NCBI RefSeq assembly: GCF_015477355.1
Contig: NZ_JADLRJ010000007.1
Coordinates: forward strand, 62,001 to 126,000
Direction: 5' to 3'
DNA: 64,000 bases
Source: Nocardia blacklockiae
GTDB lineage: Bacteria; Actinomycetota; Actinomycetes; Mycobacteriales; Mycobacteriaceae
The notes beneath the pieces were generated by a model. The model had not been told where the DNA came from and ran no database searches. It was given only the letters and a program-made list of their open reading frames with translations. Of the stretch, positions 35,307 through 43,292 are shown one piece after another. The number at the start of each line of letters is the position of its first letter. Positions within the stretch are counted from its first letter, which is position 1. Position numbers and translations under genes: made by a program.

Positions 35307-35482
35307 CGTCATCCCGGCACGCTTTTGGCCGGGATCCAGTGGACCGCCTGTGGATCCCGGCCAAAAGCATGCCGGGATGACGGTGGTGAGGGCATGCCGG
35401 GATGACGGTGGTGGGGGCACGCCGGATGACGGTGGTGGGGGGCACGCAGGATGATGGTGAAGGGCATGCCGGGGCTGGGGGC
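35307..35482. repeat. Palindromic repeat element with trailing 24-bp half-units, copy B
   Basis: Two 32-base arms (35307-35338 and 35351-35382) pair at 31 of 32 positions across a 12-base loop. The right-arm distal unit then recurs in degrading form near 35392, 35417, 35442 and 35464, at 22 to 25-base steps. Arm sequence (CGTCATCCCGGCACGC, then TTTTGGCCGGGATCC) and orientation match copy A at 29665. It fills the gap between the convergent Rv2175c-like and crtB genes, where no gene is present. Confidence 0.88.
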
Positions 35483-35513
35483 GTGCCCGGTGGCGGATTC
35501 GCGGGCGGAGTGG

Positions 35514-36548
35514 TTAGTTGCTGCGTCTGGAAGGCAGGAGGGCGGGGGCGAATTCGCGGGCGGCGGTGCGCAATCGGCGGTGGGTGGGGACGACGGCGCG
35601 GGTGGTGAAGATTGCGTAGTCGGAGTGTTCGATCTGGTCGAGGATTGCGGCGTACAGGGTGGCGGCTGTGCGGATGGCCGGGCGTACGCGCGGGGTGAGT
35701 AGATCGATGCCTGGGGCGGCGCGGCGGTACAGGGCGCGGTTGGTGGCGATCAGGTGGGCCAGGGCGCGGCGCAGCCGGACGTCGGTGCGGCCGGTGCGGC
35801 GGCCGTGTGCGAGCAGTTCGTCGTCCACGCCGAAGGCAGCCAGTTCGGCGGCGGGCAGGTAGACCCGGCCGCGGTCGAGATCCTCACCCACGTCGCGCAG
35901 GAAGTTGGTGAGCTGGAAGGCCTCACCCAACGCGGCCGCGGCGGGTTCGGCCTCGACGCGCGGCACGACCGTGCCCAGCACGGGCAGCAACTGCAACCCG
36001 ATCGCCGCCGCCGACCCGCGCATGTACTCGCGCAACTCGTCCATCGTGGCGTAGTGATCGCGAAACAGCGGCGTGCCGGGCACGTCCATCCGCATGGCGT
36101 CCAGAAACGTCCAGAAGTGCTCGGGCGCAATGGCAAACCGCTCGATCGTGTCACCGACCGCCCACAACACCGGCTCCCACTCCGCCGGCACGGGCGCGGA
36201 GTGCAGCTCCGCGCACGAAGTGTGCCCGCTACCCGCTGCCGAGCTGTCCGCGTGGAGTGGTGTGTGCTCGTCGACCGATTGCGAGACAGGGGGCGGCGGG
36301 CAGCCCAATCGATCGCGGAGGAGTTGTTCGATCAGGTCCAGTTGGCGCGCTGCGTCTTTCGCGCCGTGGTCGACGATGTCGTCGACGGTGCGGGCGAAGG
36401 CGTAGAGGGCGTGGACGGCGGGGCGGCGGTCGGGGGAGAGCAGGCGGGTGGCGAGAAAGTAGGTGCGGCCGTGGGTGGCGGCGACGGCCCGGCACTGCCG
36501 GTAGGCGGCCGAATCCGTGCGCCGGCCGCCTAGCGGGCCGTCGCTCAC
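35514..36548 (-). CDS. crtB: Phytoene/squalene synthase family, probable phytoene synthase
   Basis: 344 residues. Both aspartate-rich motifs of head-to-head prenyl synthases are present: FARTVDDIVDHG and LRDVGEDLDRGRVYLP, the latter with LTNFLRDVGEDL typical of phytoene synthase. The enzyme condenses two geranylgeranyl diphosphates. A loop of about 35 Ser/Gly/His/Pro-rich residues (near 88-120) is inserted between the motifs. It starts with GTG overlapping the mptA stop (GTGA), so it is translated with mptA although crtI and the prenyl synthase lie on the other side of mptA. Confidence 0.9.
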   Translation of the reverse strand: MSDGPLGGRRTDSAAYRQCRAVAATHGRTYFLATRLLSPDRRPAVHALYAFARTVDDIVDHGAKDAARQLDLIEQLLRDRLGCPPPPVSQSVDEHTPLHADSSAAGSGHTSCAELHSAPVPAEWEPVLWAVGDTIERFAIAPEHFWTFLDAMRMDVPGTPLFRDHYATMDELREYMRGSAAAIGLQLLPVLGTVVPRVEAEPAAAALGEAFQLTNFLRDVGEDLDRGRVYLPAAELAAFGVDDELLAHGRRTGRTDVRLRRALAHLIATNRALYRRAAPGIDLLTPRVRPAIRTAATLYAAILDQIEHSDYAIFTTRAVVPTHRRLRTAAREFAPALLPSRRSN

Positions 36549-38149
36549 TGCCGTGATCTACCCGAGTCGGCGCGCAACCGCAGCGGGTCCACCGTGCGCA
36601 GCGACAGCGCCGCCACCACCGCGACGAAGGTGGCCGCAGCGACGTGCACCGGGTTGTACAGCCCGATCGCGCCGCCCGGCTGGAACACCAGCATCAGCCA
36701 GGTACACAGGCCCACCAGCACCATCAGCGTCGTCGTCGACATCGCGAAACCGGCGGCCAGCGCCAGCGGCCACGAGTAGTACCAGGGCAGCGCCGCGGGC
36801 GACAGGATGACGATCGCGACGAACGCGATCAGGATGCCCAGCACGGCCTCCCGCTCGCTGAGCTTGAACCGCCACCACGTCCAGATCAGGATCGCCACCA
36901 GCGCCACCGCGCACAGGCCGCGCGTCCAGGTCAGCACCGACTCCACGCGCAGCGGCGTCACCCAGGTGACCATGTGCGCCATGATGGTCGGTAGTGACAG
37001 CCAGTTGATGATCTTCTTCGACCCCGACAGCGCGGTCAGCCAGCCGATCCCGACCCCAGCCACCGCCGACGCCGCGGCGAACACCACCGCGAACACCGAC
37101 AGGCCCAGTCCGCCGATCTTGGCGAAGGTCCACAGCGGGTGCGGGAGCGGACCCTTGTCCTCGGCGGCGCGGCGCTCGCGTTCGTGAATCATCCAGATCC
37201 ACACCAGGAACGGCAGCGCCACGCCCGCGGTCGCCTTGATCGCCACGCCGATCGCGACCACCACGATGCCGGCCGCGTGATGCCGCTCCAGCACCAGCGC
37301 GATGCCGGCCGCCATCAGGCCGACCATCAGCATCTCGTTGTGCACGCCGCCGATCAGGTGGATCAGCACCAGCGGGTTGAGCACCGCGAGCCACAGCGCG
37401 ACCGTCGGCTTGCCACCCAGGTGCTTGGTCAGGTGCGGGACCGCCCACATCATCAGGGCCAGGCCGGGCAGCATGACCAGGCGCATCGCCCAGGTGCCGG
37501 CCACCACGTTGTCGCCGGTGACCGTGGTGATCCACTTGCCCAGCAGCAGGAAGATCGGGCCGTACGGCGCGGTGGTGGTGGTCCACACGGGACTCACGTT
37601 GTCCAGCAGTACACCCGGGCTGACGACCGGGCCGACCGTGTAGGGGTCGTAACCGTCGCGCAGCAGCGCGCCCTGCGCCAGGTAGGAGTAGACGTCGGCG
37701 CTGAACATCGGCACCGCGAACAGCAGCGGGAAGATCCAGATGCCCACGACGGCCCGCAGCTCGTTCAGCGTCACCGCGCTGCCGTGCTCGGAATTGCCGA
37801 TCGTGATGCGGCCCAGCCGAACCCACGCGACGATCATCGCCAGCACGCCGATCCAGATGCCGATGGTGGCCAGCGCGTAACCGTGCCCGAACCGCAGCCA
37901 CGACAGATGCGCCGCCTCGAGCAGCGGATCGCTGCGCCGCACGGCGCCGGCGCCCAGGCCGCCGAAGGTGATCATCAGCGAGCCCCAGAAGCCGAGCAGC
38001 GCGGCATGGCCCTCGGGACTACGCAGGAAGTCGGCGGCGAAGTGGATCCACCAGCGCAGGGTGCGCGGGACCGCCGGGGCGTCGGGAGCCGGGGCCTCGG
38101 TGATTACTGTGCCCGCCACGGTGGCGGTATTCGCTTCGGGGGTCGGCAT
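36545..38149 (-). CDS. mptA: Alpha-(1->6)-mannosyltransferase of lipomannan synthesis (MptA-like, GT-C)
   Basis: 534 residues with about 12 or more membrane helices and the GT-C layout: an early external loop with FSADVYSYLAQGALLRDGYDPYTVGP carrying the catalytic Asp, then YGPIFLLLGKW and GGVHNEMLMVGLM. MptA uses polyprenyl-phosphomannose to extend the mannan core of lipomannan on the outer membrane face. ATG 38149 is chosen over upstream in-frame starts, whose residues look non-coding. Position matches Rv2174. Its stop overlaps the crtB start. The 243 bases upstream hold no gene. Confidence 0.92.
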   Translation of the reverse strand: MPTPEANTATVAGTVITEAPAPDAPAVPRTLRWWIHFAADFLRSPEGHAALLGFWGSLMITFGGLGAGAVRRSDPLLEAAHLSWLRFGHGYALATIGIWIGVLAMIVAWVRLGRITIGNSEHGSAVTLNELRAVVGIWIFPLLFAVPMFSADVYSYLAQGALLRDGYDPYTVGPVVSPGVLLDNVSPVWTTTTAPYGPIFLLLGKWITTVTGDNVVAGTWAMRLVMLPGLALMMWAVPHLTKHLGGKPTVALWLAVLNPLVLIHLIGGVHNEMLMVGLMAAGIALVLERHHAAGIVVVAIGVAIKATAGVALPFLVWIWMIHERERRAAEDKGPLPHPLWTFAKIGGLGLSVFAVVFAAASAVAGVGIGWLTALSGSKKIINWLSLPTIMAHMVTWVTPLRVESVLTWTRGLCAVALVAILIWTWWRFKLSEREAVLGILIAFVAIVILSPAALPWYYSWPLALAAGFAMSTTTLMVLVGLCTWLMLVFQPGGAIGLYNPVHVAAATFVAVVAALSLRTVDPLRLRADSGRSRQ

Positions 38150-38392
38150 AGGTCGTCGGGTCCCCCCGGGAAAGTCGGTGCGGTCGCGACCGCTGTCAAC
38201 AGGTCGCCGCCATTTTAATTGGTTGCCGGGAACACTAGCGCGTCGGTCGCCGCCTCTCACCCCGAGGTACCCACCGAACCCCGCCGTCCCCGGCGCATTC
38301 CGCGCATACCGCCCACTCATCCGCCCGGCGTGCCCTCCCGCCGCGCGAGCGGAATTCCGGCGGCGATCGCGCACGGGCTTCCGAACCATGCC

Positions 38393-39973
38393 CTAGGCGT
38401 GGATATCGGATGCTCGAGCGGTGGAACGCTGCGCGAGGCCGGGCCGTGCTCTGCCGGGCGTGCCGACGATTCGCTGGGCGGCGAGTTTTCCGGAGAAGAC
38501 GGTGGTGGGCACGCCTACGCCCGGCGTGGTGCCGCAACCGGCCAGGACGACGTTCTCGGCGGTGCGGGGGAGGTTGCGGGGGCGGAAGGGGCCGGTCTGG
38601 CGGAAGAGGTGGGCGGCGGAGAACGGTGTCCCGGCGAGCATGTCCTGGGCCTGCCAGGTCTGCGGGGTGTCGAGGTGGTCGACGGTGAAGTGGTCGGCGA
38701 TGCCGCGGTAGCCGCGGCGCTCCAGCACGGCCAGCAGTTCGCGCAGGTAGGCCCGGCCGATCCGGTCCCAGTGCAGCGGTGCCGCAACGAGATTCGGGCA
38801 CGGTGCGAGCAGCGAGAGCGGTTCGTGGCGGCCGGTCGGACGGTCGACGAACAGGCCGGGATCGCTGAGCGCCGGGCGGGTGAGCAGCAGCGACGGGTCG
38901 CGCATCAACTGCCCGTGCCCGCGCCGGGCGGCGATCTCGGCGAACGTGGTCTCCCAGGCGGCCCCGAAGTCGATGGTGTGATGGGCCCGCACCGGCCAGG
39001 CGGCGGCGACTTCCGCGGGCACGGTGCCGTGCGCGACGACGGCCGAGGGCGAGGCCCGCAGCGGCCGCCGCGAGCGCAGGCCGAACCGGTCCAGTCCGCC
39101 CAGGTCGGCGGTGAGCACCACCGCGTCGCAGTCGAACGCGCGCCCGTCGGCGGTGCGTACCCGCCGCGCCCGCCCGTCGACGTAGTCCAGTCCCGTGACC
39201 GCGGTGTTCAGCTCTAGCCGCCCGCCCGCGGCGACGAACGCGGCCGCCATGGCCGCGGGGATGGTGCGCATGCCGCCCTCGGGAAAATAGACGCCCAGGC
39301 AGGTGTCCATGTGCGGGATGGCCCCGTACACGGCCAGCGCCTGCGCCGGCGCCATCCCCGCGTACAACGCCTGGAAGGTGAACAGCCGCGCCAGCCGGGG
39401 ATCACCCAGCGTGCGGCCCACCCGCGGCCCGAGCCGCCCGAACGCGCCCAGCCGGACCAGCTCGAACAGTGCCGCCCGCTTGTCCGGCAGCCGGACCAGG
39501 TCCAACGGCGAGTCGAAATTGGTGTCCATGAATTGGCCGTACGCCGCGCCGTACACGCGACCGAGCCATTCGCGCAGCCGCAGGTACCGCCGCGCCTCGT
39601 CGGGCCCGCAGGCGCGGGTCACCTCGGCGGCCATCGCCCCCGGGTCGTCGAAGACGTCGATGACGGAGTCGTCGGCGAAGCGGGCGCGATACGCCGGGGC
39701 CAGCCGGTGCACGCGCAGGCCCACCTCGGCGGCCGTGGCGCCCACCGCGGCCAGTGCCTCGTCGATCAGCTCGGGAAGGGTGAGAACGGTTGCCCCGGAG
39801 TCGATCTCGTAATCGGGGCCGCGATGGATCCCGACCCGCCCGCCGGGGTGGTCGGCGCGTTCGAGCAGGGTGACCGCGCGCCCCGCACCGGTCAGCCGCA
39901 GCGCCGCCGACAGACCCGACAGCCCCGCGCCGACCACGACGATTCGATCGGTCGGTCCCGCAACGGTTTTCAC
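38393..39973 (-). CDS. crtI: Phytoene desaturase
   Basis: 526 residues of the CrtI-type FAD amine-oxidase superfamily. The N-terminal dinucleotide motif is VVVGAGLSGLSAALRLTGAG with the extended LLERADHPGGR, and the C-terminal family signature NVVLAGCGTTPGVGVPTTVFSGKLAA is intact. CrtI introduces double bonds into phytoene on the way to lycopene. It starts with GTG 16 bases after the prenyl synthase stop, so the two form an operon. The number of desaturation steps cannot be read from sequence. Confidence 0.92.
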   Translation of the reverse strand: MKTVAGPTDRIVVVGAGLSGLSAALRLTGAGRAVTLLERADHPGGRVGIHRGPDYEIDSGATVLTLPELIDEALAAVGATAAEVGLRVHRLAPAYRARFADDSVIDVFDDPGAMAAEVTRACGPDEARRYLRLREWLGRVYGAAYGQFMDTNFDSPLDLVRLPDKRAALFELVRLGAFGRLGPRVGRTLGDPRLARLFTFQALYAGMAPAQALAVYGAIPHMDTCLGVYFPEGGMRTIPAAMAAAFVAAGGRLELNTAVTGLDYVDGRARRVRTADGRAFDCDAVVLTADLGGLDRFGLRSRRPLRASPSAVVAHGTVPAEVAAAWPVRAHHTIDFGAAWETTFAEIAARRGHGQLMRDPSLLLTRPALSDPGLFVDRPTGRHEPLSLLAPCPNLVAAPLHWDRIGRAYLRELLAVLERRGYRGIADHFTVDHLDTPQTWQAQDMLAGTPFSAAHLFRQTGPFRPRNLPRTAENVVLAGCGTTPGVGVPTTVFSGKLAAQRIVGTPGRARPGLAQRSTARASDIHA

Positions 39974-39989
39974 GACTACGCTCCTGAGA

Positions 39990-41102
39990 TCACGCGACGC
40001 GCTTGGTGGCGGCCAGGGCCATCGCCCGCAGCCGCTGCTTCGCCTCCGGCGTGGCCGAGCTGTGCTCGAGCGCCGCCAATCCGCGATCGGTCAGCTCGGT
40101 GATGCGCCGCTCCACGTCCTCTACCGCGCCGAGTTCGGTGATCAGCTCGCGCAGTTCGGTCACCGTGTCCGGGGACACGTCGGTGCCCAGCGAGGTCCGC
40201 AACAGGCGCGCCGCCGCGGGCGCGGAGGCGTCGGCGCGGCGCAGCGCCTCGGCGATCAGCACCGTGCGCTTGCCCTCGCGCAGGTCGTCGCCGGAGGGCT
40301 TGCCGGTGACGGCCGGGTCGCCGAATACGCCCAGCAGATCGTCGCGCAGCTGGAACGCGATGCCGATATCGGTGCCGAATTCCCGGTAGGCGGCGACCAG
40401 GGCCGGATCGTCGGCGGCCAGCGCGGCCCCCAGGTGCAGCGGCCGCTCCACGGTGTACGCGGCGGTCTTGTAGCGGTTGATGCGCAGCGCGGCCTCCACC
40501 GAATCGTCGGCGCCCGCCTCGCCGTGGATGTCGAGCAGCTGCCCGCCCATCACCTCCGTGCGCATCGCCGCCCACACCGGGGCGAACCGGATCCGCGCGG
40601 CGGGGTCCAGGCCCGCGGTCGCGACCATGTCGTCGGCCCAGGCCAGGGCCAGATCACCGATCAGGACGGCCACGCTGATCCCGAAATGCGCGGAGTCGCC
40701 GCTCCATTCGCGCTCGCGGTGGCGCTCCTCGAAGTCCACGTGCACGGTCGGGAAGCCGCGGCGGGTGCGCGAGGAGTCGATGATGTCGTCGTGGATCAGT
40801 GCGCACGCCTGCACCAGTTCCAGTGCGGCACAGGCGTTGAGCACCGCCGCCGCGTGCGGCCCGGCCGGGTCGCCGCCGGCGCCGAGCCAGCCCGTCCACG
40901 CGAACGACGGGCGGGTGCGCTTGCCCCCGCGCAGCACGAAATCCTCGAGTTCGGCGGCCGCGTCCACGAAGACCGGGCCCAGCTCGCCGACCAGGTCGCG
41001 GCGGGAGACGAAGAACTCGGTGAGCGCGGTCTCGACGGCGGCGACCAGCGCGGCGGGGCCGATCGGGGCCGATCGCGTCGGAGTGCCCGGTCCGGCGGAC
41101 AT
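39990..41102 (-). CDS. Polyprenyl diphosphate synthase, probable geranylgeranyl diphosphate synthase
   Basis: 370 residues. The first aspartate-rich motif is ALIHDDIIDSSRTRRG and the second FQLRDDLLGVFGDP, with the GGKRTRPSF block upstream. Trans-prenyl synthases of this length in Actinobacteria usually make C20 GGPP, which fits its operon with crtI. By position it is the idsA2 (Rv2173) orthologue, so it may also serve other prenyl lipids; crtE would be the pathway name. The ATG has a GGGAGG ribosome site. It is divergent from the MTHFR-like gene. Confidence 0.9.
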   Translation of the reverse strand: MSAGPGTPTRSAPIGPAALVAAVETALTEFFVSRRDLVGELGPVFVDAAAELEDFVLRGGKRTRPSFAWTGWLGAGGDPAGPHAAAVLNACAALELVQACALIHDDIIDSSRTRRGFPTVHVDFEERHREREWSGDSAHFGISVAVLIGDLALAWADDMVATAGLDPAARIRFAPVWAAMRTEVMGGQLLDIHGEAGADDSVEAALRINRYKTAAYTVERPLHLGAALAADDPALVAAYREFGTDIGIAFQLRDDLLGVFGDPAVTGKPSGDDLREGKRTVLIAEALRRADASAPAAARLLRTSLGTDVSPDTVTELRELITELGAVEDVERRITELTDRGLAALEHSSATPEAKQRLRAMALAATKRVA

Positions 41103-41243
41103 AGGAACCTCCCAGAACTCGGCACGCCGATCGTGCGGCTACAAGTAGTTCGGGGCACGACCGCACCCCGAATGGGAACCTTACCGACCTCCGTATTCGC
41201 GGCGGACGCGCCCAGGGCCCGCAGTGAGCGGCGCCACCGCACT

Positions 41244-41249
41244 TACACT
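41244..41249 (+). promoter_or_regulatory. Candidate -10 hexamer (TACACT) for a leaderless metF-like transcript
   Basis: TACACT ends six bases before the GTG at 41256 and there is no ribosome site, so transcription probably starts at the start codon. Confidence 0.45.
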
Positions 41250-41255
41250 GGATCG

Positions 41256-42254
41256 GTGAGTTTCGACAACGTACGGGGACCCTCGACCCCAGGCCGAAGT
41301 TCCCGGACGCCGCAGGTCTCCGGAACTCCCTCCGTCGTCGGGCAGCTGGTCAGGCGCCCGGACGGGACGATTCCCTTCTCGGTGGAGTTCAATCCGCCGC
41401 GTGACGCCGCCGCCGAGGCCCGGCTGTGGCGGGCCGCCCGCGAGTTCGAGCGCATGCACCCGGCGTTCGTGTCGATGACCTACGGCGCGGGCGGCTCGAC
41501 CCGCGACCGCACCGCCCGCGTGACCGGTCAGCTCGCCCGCGAGACCACGCTGCTCACGGTGGCGCACCTGACCGCGGTGGAGCACAGCGTCGCCGAGCTG
41601 CGCTCGATCGTCGGCACCTACGCCGACGCCGGCATTCGCAATCTGCTGGTGCTGCGCGGCGATCCGCCCGGGGACCCGCTGGGCGAGTGGCGCCGCCACC
41701 CCGAGGGCCTGTCCTACGCCGAGGAGCTGGTGCGCATGGTGCGCGGGCTCGGCGACTTCCACGTGGGCGTGGCGTCGTTCCCGCAGGGGCACCACCGGTC
41801 CCCGGACCTCGACCACGACACCGCCTACCTGTGCGCGAAACTGCGTGCGGGCGCGGAGTATTCGATCACCCAGATGTTCTTCGACGTGGAACACTATCTG
41901 CGCCTGCGGGACCGGGTGGCGGCGTGCGACGCGGTCGAGGGCGCCAAGCCGATCATCCCGGAGCTGATGCCGATCACCTCGCTGCGCACCGTGCAGCGCG
42001 CCGAGGAGCTGTCCGGCCGCCCGGTGCCCGCGCACCTGATGCGGCGGCTCGAGCGCGCCGCGGGCAACGACCCGGAGGCCAACCGCAACGCCGTGCGCGC
42101 GGTCGGCATCGAGATCGCCACCGAGATCGGGCAGCGGCTGATCGACGAGGGCGCGCCGTGCCTGCACTTCATCACGCTCAACTTCGCCAAGGCCACCACC
42201 GAGGTGCTGACCAATCTGGGCTACACGGTGACAGCGGCCCCGGTGAGCGCCTGA
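41256..42254 (+). CDS. Methylenetetrahydrofolate reductase-like protein (Rv2172c-type)
   Basis: 332 residues related to the MetF TIM barrel: FSVEFNPPRDAAAEARLW at the start, FVSMTYGAGGSTRD, NLLVLRGDPPGD and the YSITQMFFDVEHYLRL block with a C-terminal LHFITLNFAKATTEVL. MetF reduces 5,10-methylene-THF to 5-methyl-THF for methionine synthesis. Position corresponds to Rv2172c, a divergent actinobacterial branch whose flavin dependence has been questioned, so cofactor use is left open. GTG 41256 is used; a long in-frame upstream extension to 39870 is antisense to crtI and not real. Confidence 0.86.
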   Translation: MSFDNVRGPSTPGRSSRTPQVSGTPSVVGQLVRRPDGTIPFSVEFNPPRDAAAEARLWRAAREFERMHPAFVSMTYGAGGSTRDRTARVTGQLARETTLLTVAHLTAVEHSVAELRSIVGTYADAGIRNLLVLRGDPPGDPLGEWRRHPEGLSYAEELVRMVRGLGDFHVGVASFPQGHHRSPDLDHDTAYLCAKLRAGAEYSITQMFFDVEHYLRLRDRVAACDAVEGAKPIIPELMPITSLRTVQRAEELSGRPVPAHLMRRLERAAGNDPEANRNAVRAVGIEIATEIGQRLIDEGAPCLHFITLNFAKATTEVLTNLGYTVTAAPVSA

Positions 42255-42339
42255 TCGGCGTTTCGCGGCCGATAACCGTCCGTATGCCCGCGTCGCGCGG
42301 TACCGTCGCATCCCGACCGTGACGACGAGGGGAACTCCG

Positions 42340-43050
42340 ATGTCCGCTGTGCGCAGTCTGATCCGTGTCACCGGTGTGCTGGGCGCGTCCGTCGCCCTGG
42401 CCTGCGTCGGCGCGTTGTCGGCGGAGGCCGCGCCGCCCGATCCGGCCGCCGCGGCCGCTGCCGCCGGTCGCGTGGAGACCGCCGGTTCCAGTGATTTGCT
42501 GAGCGCCTACCAGACCGCCGTGGACAGCCTGCAGCGGCTGGGTGTGCAGCCGTTCCTGTACCCGTCGGCGTCGGCGCTGTGCCACGACGGCACCACCGCG
42601 GGCCTGGTGCCCGCGCTGGCCGGTGCGCTGCCCGGGCCGTGGCCCAAGACGACGGTGCCGACCCCCGGCCTGGACGTGTCGGCGGTGAAATCCGGCCAGA
42701 CGATGTTCGCCTTCGTGCCGTACGGGCTGGGCGCCGACGGCGCGGACACCACCGGCATGCAGGTGGCGTGGCTCAATACGTCCACGGGCCGTTCCGGTTT
42801 CGCCGCGATGAACCCGCTGTCGCAGGTGGTGCGCGCGATGGTGCCCGCGGACGTGCCCGCCGAGGTCCGCCCGCTCGCCGAGCAGGCGGTACAGAACTTC
42901 TTCGCGGCCGCGCTCCCCGCGGGCGGCGTGCGCGCGGTCCCCGTGAACACCGGCTCCGGCACAGTCCTGGCCGCAGTCTTCGGCTCGGTCCGCAACGGCG
43001 ACCGCACCTGCTGGTTCCTGCCGACAGTCGGCATCGTCCCGGTTCCCTGA
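42340..43050 (+). CDS. Secreted protein of unknown function
   Basis: 236 residues. A clear signal peptide (RSLIRV, hydrophobic VTGVLGASVALACVGALS, cleavage near SAEAA at about 30) precedes a mature domain with two lone cysteines (CHDGT, TCWFLP) and a conserved-looking PYGLGADGADTTGMQVAWLN stretch. No known domain recognised. The ATG at 42340 has a GAGGGGAA ribosome site and is preferred over GTG 42319. It stands alone after the MTHFR-like gene. Confidence 0.8.
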   Translation: MSAVRSLIRVTGVLGASVALACVGALSAEAAPPDPAAAAAAAGRVETAGSSDLLSAYQTAVDSLQRLGVQPFLYPSASALCHDGTTAGLVPALAGALPGPWPKTTVPTPGLDVSAVKSGQTMFAFVPYGLGADGADTTGMQVAWLNTSTGRSGFAAMNPLSQVVRAMVPADVPAEVRPLAEQAVQNFFAAALPAGGVRAVPVNTGSGTVLAAVFGSVRNGDRTCWFLPTVGIVPVP

Positions 43051-43059
43051 ATCCCACCC

Positions 43060-43290
43060 GCCAGCAACCATCTACCAAGCCACCAGCCACCAGCTGCGAA
43101 CCGCCAGCCGCCATCTGCCCAGCGGCCAGCCGTGAACCGCGAACCACCAGCCGCCACCTGCCAAGCGGCGAGCCGCGAACCGCCACCTGCCGAGTGGCCA
43201 GCCGCAAACCGCCAGTCGTTGGCCCCAGCCGTGAGTCGCGCTCCGCGAATCGTTGGTGCCAGCGGCGAACCGCGAGCCGCCAGTTGTTGG
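43060..43290. repeat. Degenerate minisatellite built on GCGAACCGCCAGCCGCCA-type units
   Basis: The 240 bases between the secreted protein gene and the glycosyltransferase consist of diverged units of GAACCGCCA, GCCAGCC and CCACCTGCC motifs. CGCCA(T/C)CTGCC recurs at 43109, 43152 and 43181 (43 and 29 bases apart). No gene is supported. Open frames here exist only because the repeat avoids stops. Confidence 0.7.
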
Positions 43291-43292
43291 GG

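Noticed and set aside
35368-35482. CRISPR-like array from the 24-bp periodic units
   Set aside because: Units are contiguous with no unique spacers, degrade progressively and are copies of one palindrome arm. No cas gene is present.
38150-38389. An 80-residue N-terminal extension of mptA
   Set aside because: Arg/Gly-rich, no ribosome site, and the membrane protein begins sensibly at ATG 38149.
39870-41255. In-frame 5' extension of the metF-like gene
   Set aside because: It runs antisense through crtI and the prenyl synthase, with Arg/Gly/Gln-rich content. MetF similarity begins only after GTG 41256.
42256-42275. ATCGGC/GCCGAT hairpin after the metF-like gene as a terminator
   Set aside because: Six-base arms with no U-tract in a GC-rich context where such pairs are frequent by chance.
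43072-43292. Trp/Gly-rich frames on the minus strand upstream of the glycosyltransferase stop
   Set aside because: They are translations of the degenerate minisatellite, not a gene or a C-terminal extension.
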